A stretch of 64,000 bases of DNA, taken from NCBI RefSeq assembly GCF_022532105.1, contig NZ_CP092832.1:2819001-2883000 (forward strand), read 5' to 3'. The notes beneath the pieces are model-generated. The model saw only the letters and a program-made list of their open reading frames with translations. It was not told the DNA's origin and searched no databases. The stretch comes from Flavobacterium sp. HJ-32-4 (GTDB lineage Bacteria > Bacteroidota > Bacteroidia > Flavobacteriales > Flavobacteriaceae). The position numbers and the translations under genes are program-made. Positions 26,948-35,778 of the stretch are shown here, in pieces; position 1 is the stretch's first letter, and each line of letters opens with the position of its first letter.

Positions 26948-26982
26948 AAAAACGAAAAGCCCCGGATTTCTCCAGGGCTTCG
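26948..26982 (-). terminator. Terminator after tRNA-His
   Basis: Minus-strand stem AAGCCC / GGGCTT with interior pairs, then TTTTCGTTTTT. Confidence 0.7.
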
Positions 26983-26983
26983 G

Positions 26984-27057
<74 letters not shown>

Positions 27058-27299
27058 CGTGTTTTGCGAGGGCAAATATAGGCAAAAAATACAAAAATCA
27101 AACAGCGTTACGCAAAAAATCAGCCGAAAACAGGCGTATTTCACCGTCGCGATACAACCTCCTGAACGTCAGTGGGAGCCCGCGCAAGCGCTTACGATTA
27201 CTATCCTCCCTCCATTCGCCGCCTCCCCTCTTGCTCCTCGATCCTCGCTCCTTGCTCCTTCTCCTCGATACTTGCTACCGGCTCCTTGCTCCTTCCTCC
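27058..27299. other. Intergenic, low complexity
   Basis: No gene seen. From about 27216 to 27300 a CT-rich tract built on CTTGCTCC/CTCGATCC-like units leads directly into the stop of bshB1. Confidence 0.6.
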
Positions 27300-28016
27300 T
27301 CACTTCAAATCACTCAACCGCTCTACCGCCACATACCGCTCTACCGTAAACCCTTCGGCATAGTCGGTACCAATCAGGCGGCCGAGGTCCTGCGCGCGGA
27401 ACCGCACGCCGTCGAGAAACGCCTTTGACGAAATCGCCGTTTCGGGTTCATCCGAATTCGGATCATAGAACTGCGAACCATACGCCAGCACCGATTCGAT
27501 CTTTTTGTCAATAAAGCCGGAGATATCCACCGTCACATCCGGTTCGATGTTTCTCCATTGGATGTAATGGTACACCACCTTTGGGCGCCATGCCTCCTGC
27601 GGTTGTCCGTCCTGCAACGTCTCAATCCGGCGTAGACCGGAAAGGAAACAGGCATCCGACACCAGCTTACTCCCTTTTCCATGGTCGATATGCCGGTCGT
27701 CGATGGCGTTGCAGATCACGATGTCCGGGCGGTACTTCCGCAGTACTTCCATAATCTTCAGTTGGTGCGCCTCGTCGTTTACGAAGAAACCGTCGCGCAT
27801 GCCGAGGTTTTCCCGCACCGCGAGTCCGAGTATCTCCGCCGCTTTCGCCGCTTCCTGGTCGCGGATGTCGGCGGTGCCTCGCGTGCCCAATTCGCCCCGC
27901 GTGAGGTCCACCACCCCTACTTTCTTCCCTGCCGCTATTTCTTTCGCCAGGGTGCCGCCGCAGCCCAGTTCCACATCATCAGGATGGGCGCCAAATGCCA
28001 GTATATCGAGTTTCAT
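27300..28016 (-). CDS. bshB1: Bacillithiol biosynthesis deacetylase BshB1
   Basis: Zinc-dependent deacetylase that converts N-acetylglucosaminyl-malate to glucosaminyl-malate in bacillithiol synthesis. 238 residues, starting MKLDILAFGAHPDDVELGCGG with zinc ligands H11 and D14; further conserved are DLTRGELGTRG, NLGMRDGFF and IDDRHIDHGKGSKLV. A second ATG lies two codons upstream. It is the last gene of a thioesterase-isochorismate synthase-bshB1 operon; the link between menaquinone genes and bacillithiol is probably only shared transcription. Confidence 0.93.
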   Translation of the reverse strand: MKLDILAFGAHPDDVELGCGGTLAKEIAAGKKVGVVDLTRGELGTRGTADIRDQEAAKAAEILGLAVRENLGMRDGFFVNDEAHQLKIMEVLRKYRPDIVICNAIDDRHIDHGKGSKLVSDACFLSGLRRIETLQDGQPQEAWRPKVVYHYIQWRNIEPDVTVDISGFIDKKIESVLAYGSQFYDPNSDEPETAISSKAFLDGVRFRAQDLGRLIGTDYAEGFTVERYVAVERLSDLK

Positions 28017-28024
28017 TGTCATTT

Positions 28025-29071
28025 TTATTTAGTTACAGCCAAAACGGCTGCCATCGTACCTGCCTTGTTCACGGTTTCCTCCCACTCCTTCTCCGCATCG
28101 CTGTCTGCCGTGATGCCACCGCCGATGAAGAGGTGCGCTTCTGTTTCCGTCCAGCGCAGGCACCGCAAATTTACGAACAAATCGGTTTGCCAGCCGAGGT
28201 TGACTTCGCCGTGAAAACCGGCATAAAACTGTCGGTCGTATCCTTCTTCCTGTAAAATGAAGTCGCGTGCCGCTTCTTTCGGGCGTCCGCACACCGCGGG
28301 CGTCGGGTGCAGTGCATACACCAAAGGCTCCAATGCGACGTCTTCCCTCAATGCCGCCAACACCATCGTCCGGATGTGTTCGAGACGTCCGGCCGTTATG
28401 GTCTCCGTTTCGCCTTTCGAGATGCGTTTTGAAAAAGGTGCCAACGCTTCTTCGATCGCCTCGGTCACGAACCGCTGTTCCTGTTGTTCTTTTTCGCCCC
28501 ATTCCGCGGTGGTGCCCGCTACGCGCGTGCCTGCCAGTGCCATGGTTGTGAGGTAATGCCCCGATACGTGCGCCAATTGTTCCGCGAAAGCGCCCATCCA
28601 ATACCCTGACGACGGATGCCACCACAGGTAGACGCAGGCCTCGGGATAAGCGTCAAGCATCCTACGGAATACCGCAGTACAATCCGTATCGTGTACCGGC
28701 ATCGACTGCCTCCGTGACAACACCACCTTGTCAAAACGACCGTCACGTATCGCCTCCACGCCTTTCCGCACCAACGAAACATGATGTTCGCGTGCCGCAG
28801 CGTCCTCCATTACCACCTGCGATGCCCGCACAAACGGTCGGGCTTTCCACGAAGCGGAATGGCGCTCGGCATGCGCCGCCGGAATCCACAAGGGGACGCC
28901 GTCAAAGGGCGCAAACACGTAGCCCGCGGCTGAAAAATCAACCGGATAGGGCGTAGCATCCGTCTGGAAGAGCGCCTGCACCGTCTCGGCCTCCGGCTTG
29001 CGGTAGACCACAAACGGACGCCCGTCTGCCTGGCATCGCAGCGCCTGCCCGAGTAGTTCGTCCAGGTTCAT
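28025..29071 (-). CDS. menF: Isochorismate synthase (chorismate-binding enzyme)
   Basis: Converts chorismate to isochorismate, the entry step of menaquinone synthesis (siderophore synthesis is the alternative). Homology covers FDKVVLSRRQ, PEACVYLWWHPSSGYWMGAFAEQL, LAGTR, EHIRTMV, PTPAVCGRPKEAARDFI, YDRQFYAGFHGEVN and FIGGGITADSDAEKEWEETVNKAGTM, which is the MST-family catalytic core. The ATG at 29071 gives 348 residues; the stop of the upstream thioesterase overlaps this ATG by four bases. The thioesterase neighbour favours the menaquinone pathway. Confidence 0.9.
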   Translation of the reverse strand: MNLDELLGQALRCQADGRPFVVYRKPEAETVQALFQTDATPYPVDFSAAGYVFAPFDGVPLWIPAAHAERHSASWKARPFVRASQVVMEDAAAREHHVSLVRKGVEAIRDGRFDKVVLSRRQSMPVHDTDCTAVFRRMLDAYPEACVYLWWHPSSGYWMGAFAEQLAHVSGHYLTTMALAGTRVAGTTAEWGEKEQQEQRFVTEAIEEALAPFSKRISKGETETITAGRLEHIRTMVLAALREDVALEPLVYALHPTPAVCGRPKEAARDFILQEEGYDRQFYAGFHGEVNLGWQTDLFVNLRCLRWTETEAHLFIGGGITADSDAEKEWEETVNKAGTMAAVLAVTK

Positions 29072-29493
29072 CGGCGGCGCGGTAAAATCATATTCGTCAG
29101 TTTGCAAAGCGAAATCAGCGCCCCGTTCTCGTCCTCCACCCGGATTTCCCACAAATGCAGGCTCCGACCCTGGTGGATGATGCGTGCCGTGCCATATACC
29201 ATACCGTTTCGTTTGCTTTTCAGGTGGTTGGCCGAAATCTCGATGCCCCGCACTTCCTGCACCTCGGGGTTGATGAACATCAGCGACGCCGCACTGCCCA
29301 CGCTTTCCGCCAGCGCCACCGTCGCCCCGCCGTGCAGCAGGCCCATCGGTTGGTGCACCTGCGGGTTCACCGGCATGCTCGCCTTCAGGAAATCATCCCC
29401 CGCATCGATATACTCGATCCCGAGGTGCTCCATCAGCGTATTCTTTGAAAAACGGTTGCACATTTCCAGTGCTTTTTCTTTATCTATGGCCAT
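29068..29493 (-). CDS. Hotdog-fold thioesterase, PaaI/MenI-like
   Basis: A 141-residue acyl-CoA thioesterase. The family core MGLLHGGATVALAESVGSAAS with the catalytic Glu/His region is intact, followed by EISANHLKSKRNGMVYGTARIIHQGRS. Translational overlap (ATGA) with the isochorismate synthase gene suggests that it hydrolyses 1,4-dihydroxy-2-naphthoyl-CoA in menaquinone synthesis (MenI role); this is inference from context, as PaaI-type proteins have many substrates. Confidence 0.88.
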   Translation of the reverse strand: MAIDKEKALEMCNRFSKNTLMEHLGIEYIDAGDDFLKASMPVNPQVHQPMGLLHGGATVALAESVGSAASLMFINPEVQEVRGIEISANHLKSKRNGMVYGTARIIHQGRSLHLWEIRVEDENGALISLCKLTNMILPRRR

Positions 29494-29888
29494 ATTTTGT
29501 GCGTTCAGTTTCTATGTAACCTCTCTCTGTACAGTGTTTTTGTAATTTAGGTTGGGGCGTGCCGGCGCCTTCTCAGTGGGCAGTAGGCAGTTGCAGTAGG
29601 CAGTACACTACCCTATTCAACTTCCCGCAGTGCGCCGTCGGGCTGTCCGCTATAGCTTTGCTCCGTTGCACTTCGCAAAGGCTGCCGCTTCCATCCCTCA
29701 CGCATCCTTCTCCGCCCTACGCCCATTCGGCCTGCAAATTTACGAAACGCCCGGCTGAAATAACCCGGGGATTTTGCCGTTATCAGGGAAGTATTCGACA
29801 GGGTGGCGACCGGTTTTCGTATTTTCTCATGCGTTTTCCGGCCCATTCCATTGTCAATTCTCCCTATATTTACCCAAAATTCCGTTGC
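29494..29888. repeat. Intergenic region with heptamer repeats and a probable dispersed element
   Basis: No gene seen. GGCAGTA-type heptamers lie at about 29577-29606. The segment 29622-29712 reads, on the minus strand, as a sequence with CTTTGC / GCAAAG arms around a 13-base loop, flanked by GGATGGAAGCGGCAG and CTATAGCGGACAGCCCG; I recall similar intergenic elements from other Flavobacterium genomes. Confidence 0.5.
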
Positions 29889-31443
29889 ATGCGTTCACTC
29901 TTACTGTTCCTGTCGGCCGCCGTTACGCTGGTTTTTGTTTCCTGTCGCTCCGACTTCGAGTTCAGTGCCTCCAAAGGCGATTTGCGTTTTTTCACGCGAT
30001 ACCGTGTACCTCGATACTGTGTTCCGCAACATCGGGTCAAGTACCTATAACCTAAAAGTCTACAACCGCAGCGACGACGATATTTCGATTCCCACTATCG
30101 GATTCCGCAAAGGCCAGGCGTCGAAATACCGCATGACTGTCGACGGACTCGTGGGCGACAACAACCGCAGTTTCGAAAATGTCGAACTGCTGGCCCATGA
30201 TAGTCTTTATATCTTCATCGAAGTCACGGCGGATGTAGCCGATACCAATCCGGCCGATTTCCTTTATACCGACCAGATTGTCTTCGACGGGGGCAGTACG
30301 CACGAGCAGACCGTCGAACTGGTGACACTCATCCAGGATGCGTATTTCATTTACCCGGGCCGCAACGACGAAGGACTCTACACCGGCGTGCCGATTGGAG
30401 TTGACGCTAATGGGGAAGAACAACTGATATTGGGCCGCAGCCTGCAGCACGACCATCCCGAAAACGGTGATGAATTCATCTGGGGCGCCGATAAACCCTA
30501 TGTGGTCTATGGCTTTGCCAGCGTGCCCGACGGCGAAAACCTGACGATACAGCCTGGTGCGCGGGTGCATTTCCATGCCGAATCCGGACTGATCGTGCAA
30601 CCCGGCGGAAGTCTCAACATTGCAGGCGAATTGTCGCCGGAAGGCACCGAAGACAACGAAGTCATTTTTGAAGGCGACCGCCTTGAACCGTTGTATTCGG
30701 ACGTGCCGGGGCAGTGGGGCTTCGTGTACCTTCGCCAGGGCAGTGCGGCACAGGTGCGCCACCTGACGTCAAAGAACGGCATCGCCGCTTTTGTCGTAGA
30801 GCCGGATGTACCACTCGATATCACCGACTCCAAAATTTTCGACCATTCGAATTTCGGCATCCTGTCGCGCGGCGGCACCATCGACGGTCGCAACCTTGTC
30901 ATCAACAACGCCGGCCAATACGCACTGGCATTGGTCGATGGCGGTAATTATCGGTTCAACCATTGTACGTTCAACAACGACTGGCCATCATCGCAGCAAT
31001 CGACGGTGTTGCTGAAGAACTATACCGAAGGTGAAAATGCCCAGACCTTCCCGATAGAACAGGCCAACTTTGACAACTGTATCATCTATGGCAGCAACCA
31101 GGTGGCGTTGGCACTTGACCTCACCGACGCCGATCAGCCCTTCCTGTTCAACCACTGCCTGATCCGTTTCAACAGCTCCCAACTTGACGACTTACCGGAA
31201 TACGACTTCACCGGTCCCCATTACAATACCTGCATCATTGCGCCGAACAGCATCCAGAGCAAACCCGATTATAAAGATCGTGACAACAACGAACTCGTAA
31301 TCGGCCAGGATTCAGCGGCCAAAGAGAAAGCTGATCCAGCAACCTCGGCCCTCGTCCCTCAGGATATTGACGGCAAACCGCGCCCTACGCCGCCGGCTAC
31401 CGCATCGGATATTGGGGCGTATCAGAGTGTGGTTTTTGAGTAG
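29889..31443 (+). CDS. Right-handed beta-helix lipoprotein, frameshifted near its N-terminus
   Basis: Reading from the ATG at 29889 gives a lipoprotein signal with lipobox VFVSC (about residue 20) and then FEFSASKGDLRF, but the frame ends at 30050. If one T of the T6 run at 29987-29992 is skipped, the frame continues as SRDTVYLDTVFRNIGSSTYNLKVYNRS to the stop at 31443, which is exactly the continuation expected of this Bacteroidota lipoprotein family. The rest (about 500 residues) has parallel beta-helix repeats (GRNLVINNAGQYALALV..NYRFNHCTFNN) and ends in the DIDGKPRPTPPATASDIGAYQS motif usual for such adhesin- or lyase-like proteins. Either disrupted, phase-variable or a base-calling error. 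Confidence 0.8.
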
Positions 31444-31607
31444 TGTTGAGTTGAGGGTTCTTGGTTCTTGGTTCTTGGTTCTTGGTTCTTGGTTCTTGGT
31501 TCTGAGTTGAAGGCCAATCGTTCATCCTCAATTATCAATTCTCAATTCCCCATTGTTCATTGTTCACCGTTCATTGTTCATTGTTCATTCTTCCCCCTTC
31601 ATTCTCC
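31444..31607. repeat. Heptamer tandem repeats upstream of purL
   Basis: TTGGTTC heptamers (about seven copies, 31455-31505), then GTTCATT heptamers (about 31552-31590). No stop codon falls in one frame, so an open frame runs through them into purL; this is not coding. Confidence 0.85.
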
Positions 31608-31638
31608 TTGCCCATTCCTCCTCGCTTCCTTACCTTTG
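31608..31638 (+). promoter_or_regulatory. Promoter of purL
   Basis: TTG at 31608-31610, 20-base spacer, TACCTTTG at 31631-31638; purL ATG at 31663. It lies inside the extended open frame, which excludes the upstream starts. Confidence 0.7.
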
Positions 31639-31662
31639 CACCACACAACTAAACCTTTTTCC

Positions 31663-34600
31663 ATGATTCATTTCTTCCGGAACCAAGGCCACTTGGTGTA
31701 TGCGGTTCAAACGCAGACCGGGCTTTCGGCTGAAGACACGACAAAATTGCAATGGCTGTTCGGCAACGCCGACCTGATAGAGAAATCCGCGCTGCCGGAT
31801 TTTTTTGTTGGTCCACGTGCCGCAATGGTGACGCCGTGGAGTACCAACGCGGTGGAAATCACCCAAAACATGGGCATTTCAGGTATCATCCGCATTGAGG
31901 AATTCCAACCGGTGGCACCCGACTTCTCCGATTTTGACCCGATGTTGTCGCAGAAATACGACGGACTCCACCAAGACATCTATACCATTGCCATCACGCC
32001 GGAGCCGGTACTCGAAATCGACGACATCGCTGCCTTCGACCGCCAGGAGGGACTGGCCCTGAGCTCAGAGGAAATCGCGTATCTGGAGAACCTGGCGAAA
32101 AAACTGGGGCGCAAACTCACCGATTCAGAGGTTTTTGGCTTCTCGCAGGTGAACTCTGAACATTGCCGCCATAAAATCTTCAACGGCACTTTCGTCATCG
32201 ATGGCGAAGAACAGCCGACTTCGCTATTCAAACTCATCAAGAAAACCTCTGCCGAGCATCCGAACGAGATCGTATCGGCCTATAAAGACAACGTAGCCTT
32301 TATCAAAGGCCCAAAAGTCGAGCAGTTCGCGCCCAAGTCGGCCGATCGCCCTGATTTCTATGAAAAAAAGGAATTCGAATCGGTGATTTCCCTCAAGGCG
32401 GAAACCCACAACTTCCCTACTACCGTCGAGCCCTTCAATGGCGCAGCGACGGGTTCGGGTGGTGAGATCCGTGACCGTTTAGCAGGCGGACAAGGTTCGC
32501 TTCCGCTGGCGGGAACGGCTGTCTACATGACCGCTTACTCGCGGCTGGAACAGGACCGTCCGTGGGAAAACGGCATGGAAGCCCGCAAATGGCTTTACCA
32601 AACGCCTATCGACATCCTTATCAAAGCCTCCAACGGGGCATCTGACTTCGGTAACAAGTTCGGGCAACCCCTGATTACGGGTTCTGTGTTGACCTTCGAA
32701 CACCAGGAACACGGCCGCCGACTCGGCTACGATAAAGTCATCATGCAGGCCGGGGGCATCGGCTACGGAAAGGCCGACCAATCGCAAAAGGCAACGCCGG
32801 TCGAGGGCGATAAAATCGTCATCCTCGGGGGCGAGAACTACCGCATCGGAATGGGTGGTGCCGCCGTTTCATCAGCCGATACGGGGGCTTTCAGTTCGGG
32901 TATCGAGCTCAACGCCATCCAACGGTCGAACCCGGAAATGCAGAAACGCGCCGCCAACGCCATACGCGCGTTTGTAGAAAGTGACATCAATCCGATTGTT
33001 TCCATACACGACCATGGTGCGGGTGGCCACCTCAACTGCCTATCCGAACTCGTAGAAGCCACTGGTGGCAAGATTGACCTTGACCAACTGCCGGTAGGTG
33101 ACCCTACCCTTTCCGCCAAGGAAATTATCGGCAACGAATCGCAGGAGCGCATGGGACTCGTGATCGCACCCGAACACCTGGAAACACTTCGTCGGGTAGC
33201 CGAACGCGAACGCGCCCCGATGTATACCGTGGGCGACGTCACGGCTGACCATCGCTTCACATTTGAATCAAAGACAACGGGCGAAAAACCCATGGATTTC
33301 CACCTTGACGACCTCTTCGGCAGTTCGCCTAAAACGGTGATGAACGACGTAACGGTCGATCATGAGTATGCCCCTGTGACCTACGACCCGGCCCGTTTCA
33401 ACGAGTATCTCGAGCAGGTGTTGCAGTTGGAAGCCGTGGCGTGTAAAGACTGGCTGACGAACAAAGTCGACCGCTGTGTCGGTGGTCGAGTGGCCAAACA
33501 ACAATGCGCGGGTCCGCTTCAACTGCCACTTAACAACGTCGGTGTCATGGCGCTGGATTTCAACGGAAAAGAAGGTATTGCCACTTCCATAGGACATGCG
33601 CCTGCCGCGGCACTTATCGACCCGGTCTATGGCAGTCGGAACGCCATCGCGGAAGCGCTGACCAACATCGTATGGGCACCCTTGAAAAACGGTTTGTCGG
33701 GCGTGTCACTTTCTGCCAACTGGATGTGGCCCTGTAAAAACGAAGGTGAGGATGCCCGTTTATACGAAGCCGTAAAAGGCTGTTCGGACTTCGCCATCGA
33801 ATTGGGGATCAACATCCCGACCGGTAAGGATTCGCTTTCGATGAAACAGAAATATCCCGACGGTGATGTCATGGCGCCGGGCACCGTAATCATTTCAGCA
33901 GCGGCCAACTGCACCGATCTTACGAAGGTAGTCGAGCCTGTCTTACAGAAAAACGGAGGTTCGATTTATTACCTCAACCTGTCGGGTGACGCCCATGCCT
34001 TAGGTGGGTCGTCGTTTGCGCAGGTGTTGAACAAAATCGGGGACGAAGCGCCTACCGTGGTGGATGCCGCGCAATTCCGTACGGCTTTTGATACGTTGCA
34101 GGAAGCCATTACAAAAGGCTTGGTACAGGCCGGACACGATATCGGCAGCGGTGGACTCATCACCACACTACTCGAAATGTGCTTCGCCGACCGCAACCTG
34201 GGGGCCGACCTCAACCTGACGGCGATTGGCGAAACAGACAGCGTAAAATTGCTGTTCTCAGAAAACATCGGAGTTGTCTTGCAGGCAGATGCGGCTATTG
34301 AAGCCCTATTCGAATCGAAGGGTGTTTCGTTTGTGCGCATCGGGCAACCGACGGAAAGCGACCTCGTGCACATTACCAATGGCGGGCAGACATTCTCGCT
34401 ATCGGTCAGCCGCCTGCGCGATACCTGGTTCCGCACCTCGTATTTGCTTGACCGAAAACAGTCGGGTGAACAGAAAGCAAAAGAACGCTACGAAAATTAT
34501 AAAAACCAACCGCTGCAGTTCCGTTTCCCCAACCATTTTGATGGGCGGATTCCGGTGGTCGACCCAACGCAACCGCGTCCGAAAGCGGCTATTATCCGTG

Positions 34601-35319
34601 AGAAAGGAAGTAATTCCGAGCGCGAGATGGCACATGCGATGTACCTCGCCGGTTTTGATGTGAAAGACGTGCACATGACCGACCTTATCTCGGGCCGGGA
34701 AACGCTGGAAGACATCCGGTTCATCGGTGCGGTGGGCGGTTTCTCTAATTCAGACGTACTCGGATCGGCCAAAGGATGGGCGGGTGCCTTCCTTTATAAC
34801 GCAAAAGCCAAGGCCGCGCTGGAAGCCTTTTTCCGCCGCGAAGACACGCTTTCGGTGGGTATCTGCAACGGTTGCCAGCTGTTTGTAGAACTCGGACTCC
34901 TGAACCCCGAACACGACCGCAAGCCGTACATGTCGCACAACGAGTCGCGCAAACACGAAAGTGGCTTTACGTCTGTCACGATCCAGGAAAACAATTCGGT
35001 GATGCTGTCGTCACTAGCCGGCAGCACACTGGGCGTCTGGATCTCACACGGTGAAGGCAAATTCAACCTTCCGAACCCGGAACATGACTACAACATTGTC
35101 GCCAAATATGCCTACAACGGCTATCCGGCCAACCCGAATGGTTCACACTTTGATGTGGCCATGATGAGCGATGTTACGGGCCGCCACCTGGTGATGATGC
35201 CGCATATCGAACGTTCTATTTTCCAGTGGAACTGGGCCCACTACCCTGAAGGCCGCCGCGATGCTGTTTCGCCATGGCTAGAGGCGTTTGTGAATGCGCG
35301 GAAATGGATGGGGAATTAG
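31663..35319 (+). CDS. purL: Phosphoribosylformylglycinamidine synthase (single-chain PurL)
   Basis: Fourth step of purine synthesis: FGAR + glutamine + ATP to FGAM. This is the large one-chain form (1218 residues): N-terminal PurS-like part (about 1-150), two AIRS-type halves with SEHCRHKIFNG, ETHNFPTTVEPFNGAATGSGGEIRDR, SIHDHGAGGHLN and PTGKDSLSMKQ, and a C-terminal glutamine amidotransferase domain with the catalytic Cys in VGICNGCQLFVELG and a His/Glu pair near PHIERSIFQWNW. Long-form PurL is normal for Bacteroidota. Start set at 31663 by the promoter and by homology (MIHFFRNQGHLVYAV). Confidence 0.96.
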   Translation: MIHFFRNQGHLVYAVQTQTGLSAEDTTKLQWLFGNADLIEKSALPDFFVGPRAAMVTPWSTNAVEITQNMGISGIIRIEEFQPVAPDFSDFDPMLSQKYDGLHQDIYTIAITPEPVLEIDDIAAFDRQEGLALSSEEIAYLENLAKKLGRKLTDSEVFGFSQVNSEHCRHKIFNGTFVIDGEEQPTSLFKLIKKTSAEHPNEIVSAYKDNVAFIKGPKVEQFAPKSADRPDFYEKKEFESVISLKAETHNFPTTVEPFNGAATGSGGEIRDRLAGGQGSLPLAGTAVYMTAYSRLEQDRPWENGMEARKWLYQTPIDILIKASNGASDFGNKFGQPLITGSVLTFEHQEHGRRLGYDKVIMQAGGIGYGKADQSQKATPVEGDKIVILGGENYRIGMGGAAVSSADTGAFSSGIELNAIQRSNPEMQKRAANAIRAFVESDINPIVSIHDHGAGGHLNCLSELVEATGGKIDLDQLPVGDPTLSAKEIIGNESQERMGLVIAPEHLETLRRVAERERAPMYTVGDVTADHRFTFESKTTGEKPMDFHLDDLFGSSPKTVMNDVTVDHEYAPVTYDPARFNEYLEQVLQLEAVACKDWLTNKVDRCVGGRVAKQQCAGPLQLPLNNVGVMALDFNGKEGIATSIGHAPAAALIDPVYGSRNAIAEALTNIVWAPLKNGLSGVSLSANWMWPCKNEGEDARLYEAVKGCSDFAIELGINIPTGKDSLSMKQKYPDGDVMAPGTVIISAAANCTDLTKVVEPVLQKNGGSIYYLNLSGDAHALGGSSFAQVLNKIGDEAPTVVDAAQFRTAFDTLQEAITKGLVQAGHDIGSGGLITTLLEMCFADRNLGADLNLTAIGETDSVKLLFSENIGVVLQADAAIEALFESKGVSFVRIGQPTESDLVHITNGGQTFSLSVSRLRDTWFRTSYLLDRKQSGEQKAKERYENYKNQPLQFRFPNHFDGRIPVVDPTQPRPKAAIIREKGSNSEREMAHAMYLAGFDVKDVHMTDLISGRETLEDIRFIGAVGGFSNSDVLGSAKGWAGAFLYNAKAKAALEAFFRREDTLSVGICNGCQLFVELGLLNPEHDRKPYMSHNESRKHESGFTSVTIQENNSVMLSSLAGSTLGVWISHGEGKFNLPNPEHDYNIVAKYAYNGYPANPNGSHFDVAMMSDVTGRHLVMMPHIERSIFQWNWAHYPEGRRDAVSPWLEAFVNARKWMGN

Positions 35320-35778
35320 CGAATGGAATTAGATAATGAGCGCCTGAGTACCTGAGTGCCTGAGTGGTTGAACAATTGGTGATCCGCTTGCATGCCGTAT
35401 CATGCGTATTGTTTTCAGAATAGCAAATTTTGTGTATTTTGTCCCCAGTTGGAAGTTTTCAGGGTTGGGTTTTGGGTTTTGGGTTTTGAGCGGGGACGTG
35501 CCGGGGCGGTTGGACGGGGCGGGCTTTGTTTGAGGATTTTAGAATGCGAACATCCTTACTATCAACTCTGAACTATCAACCCTGAACTATCAACTCTGAA
35601 CTAACCCACTACTCGCGACGTGTTCCCGATCATGTGCCTCTTACGTCCCCCTCTTTCCTCTTTCCTCTTTCCTCTTTCCTCTTTCCTCTTTCCTCTTTCC
35701 TCTTTCCTCTTTCCTCTTTCCTCTTTCCTCTCGCTCCTCGCTCCTTGCTACTTGCTACTTGCTCCTCGCTCCTTCTCC
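35320..35778. repeat. Intergenic region with several repeat types
   Basis: No gene seen. CCTGAGTG-type units (about 35342-35368), GGGTTTT heptamers (35466-35490) followed by a degenerate copy of the GGGACGGGGC...TTTAGAAT element found at 40.8-41.4 kb, CTGAACTATCAAC units (35565-35600) and about eleven copies of TTTCCTC (35654-35732). Confidence 0.8.

Noticed and set aside
29987..29992. Programmed ribosomal frameshift at TTTTTTC
   Set aside because: The run would support a -1 shift, but restoring the frame needs +1; no stimulatory structure is evident. A simple insertion is the better reading.
31468..31662. N-terminal extension of PurL
   Set aside because: It translates heptamer repeats and contains the promoter of purL.
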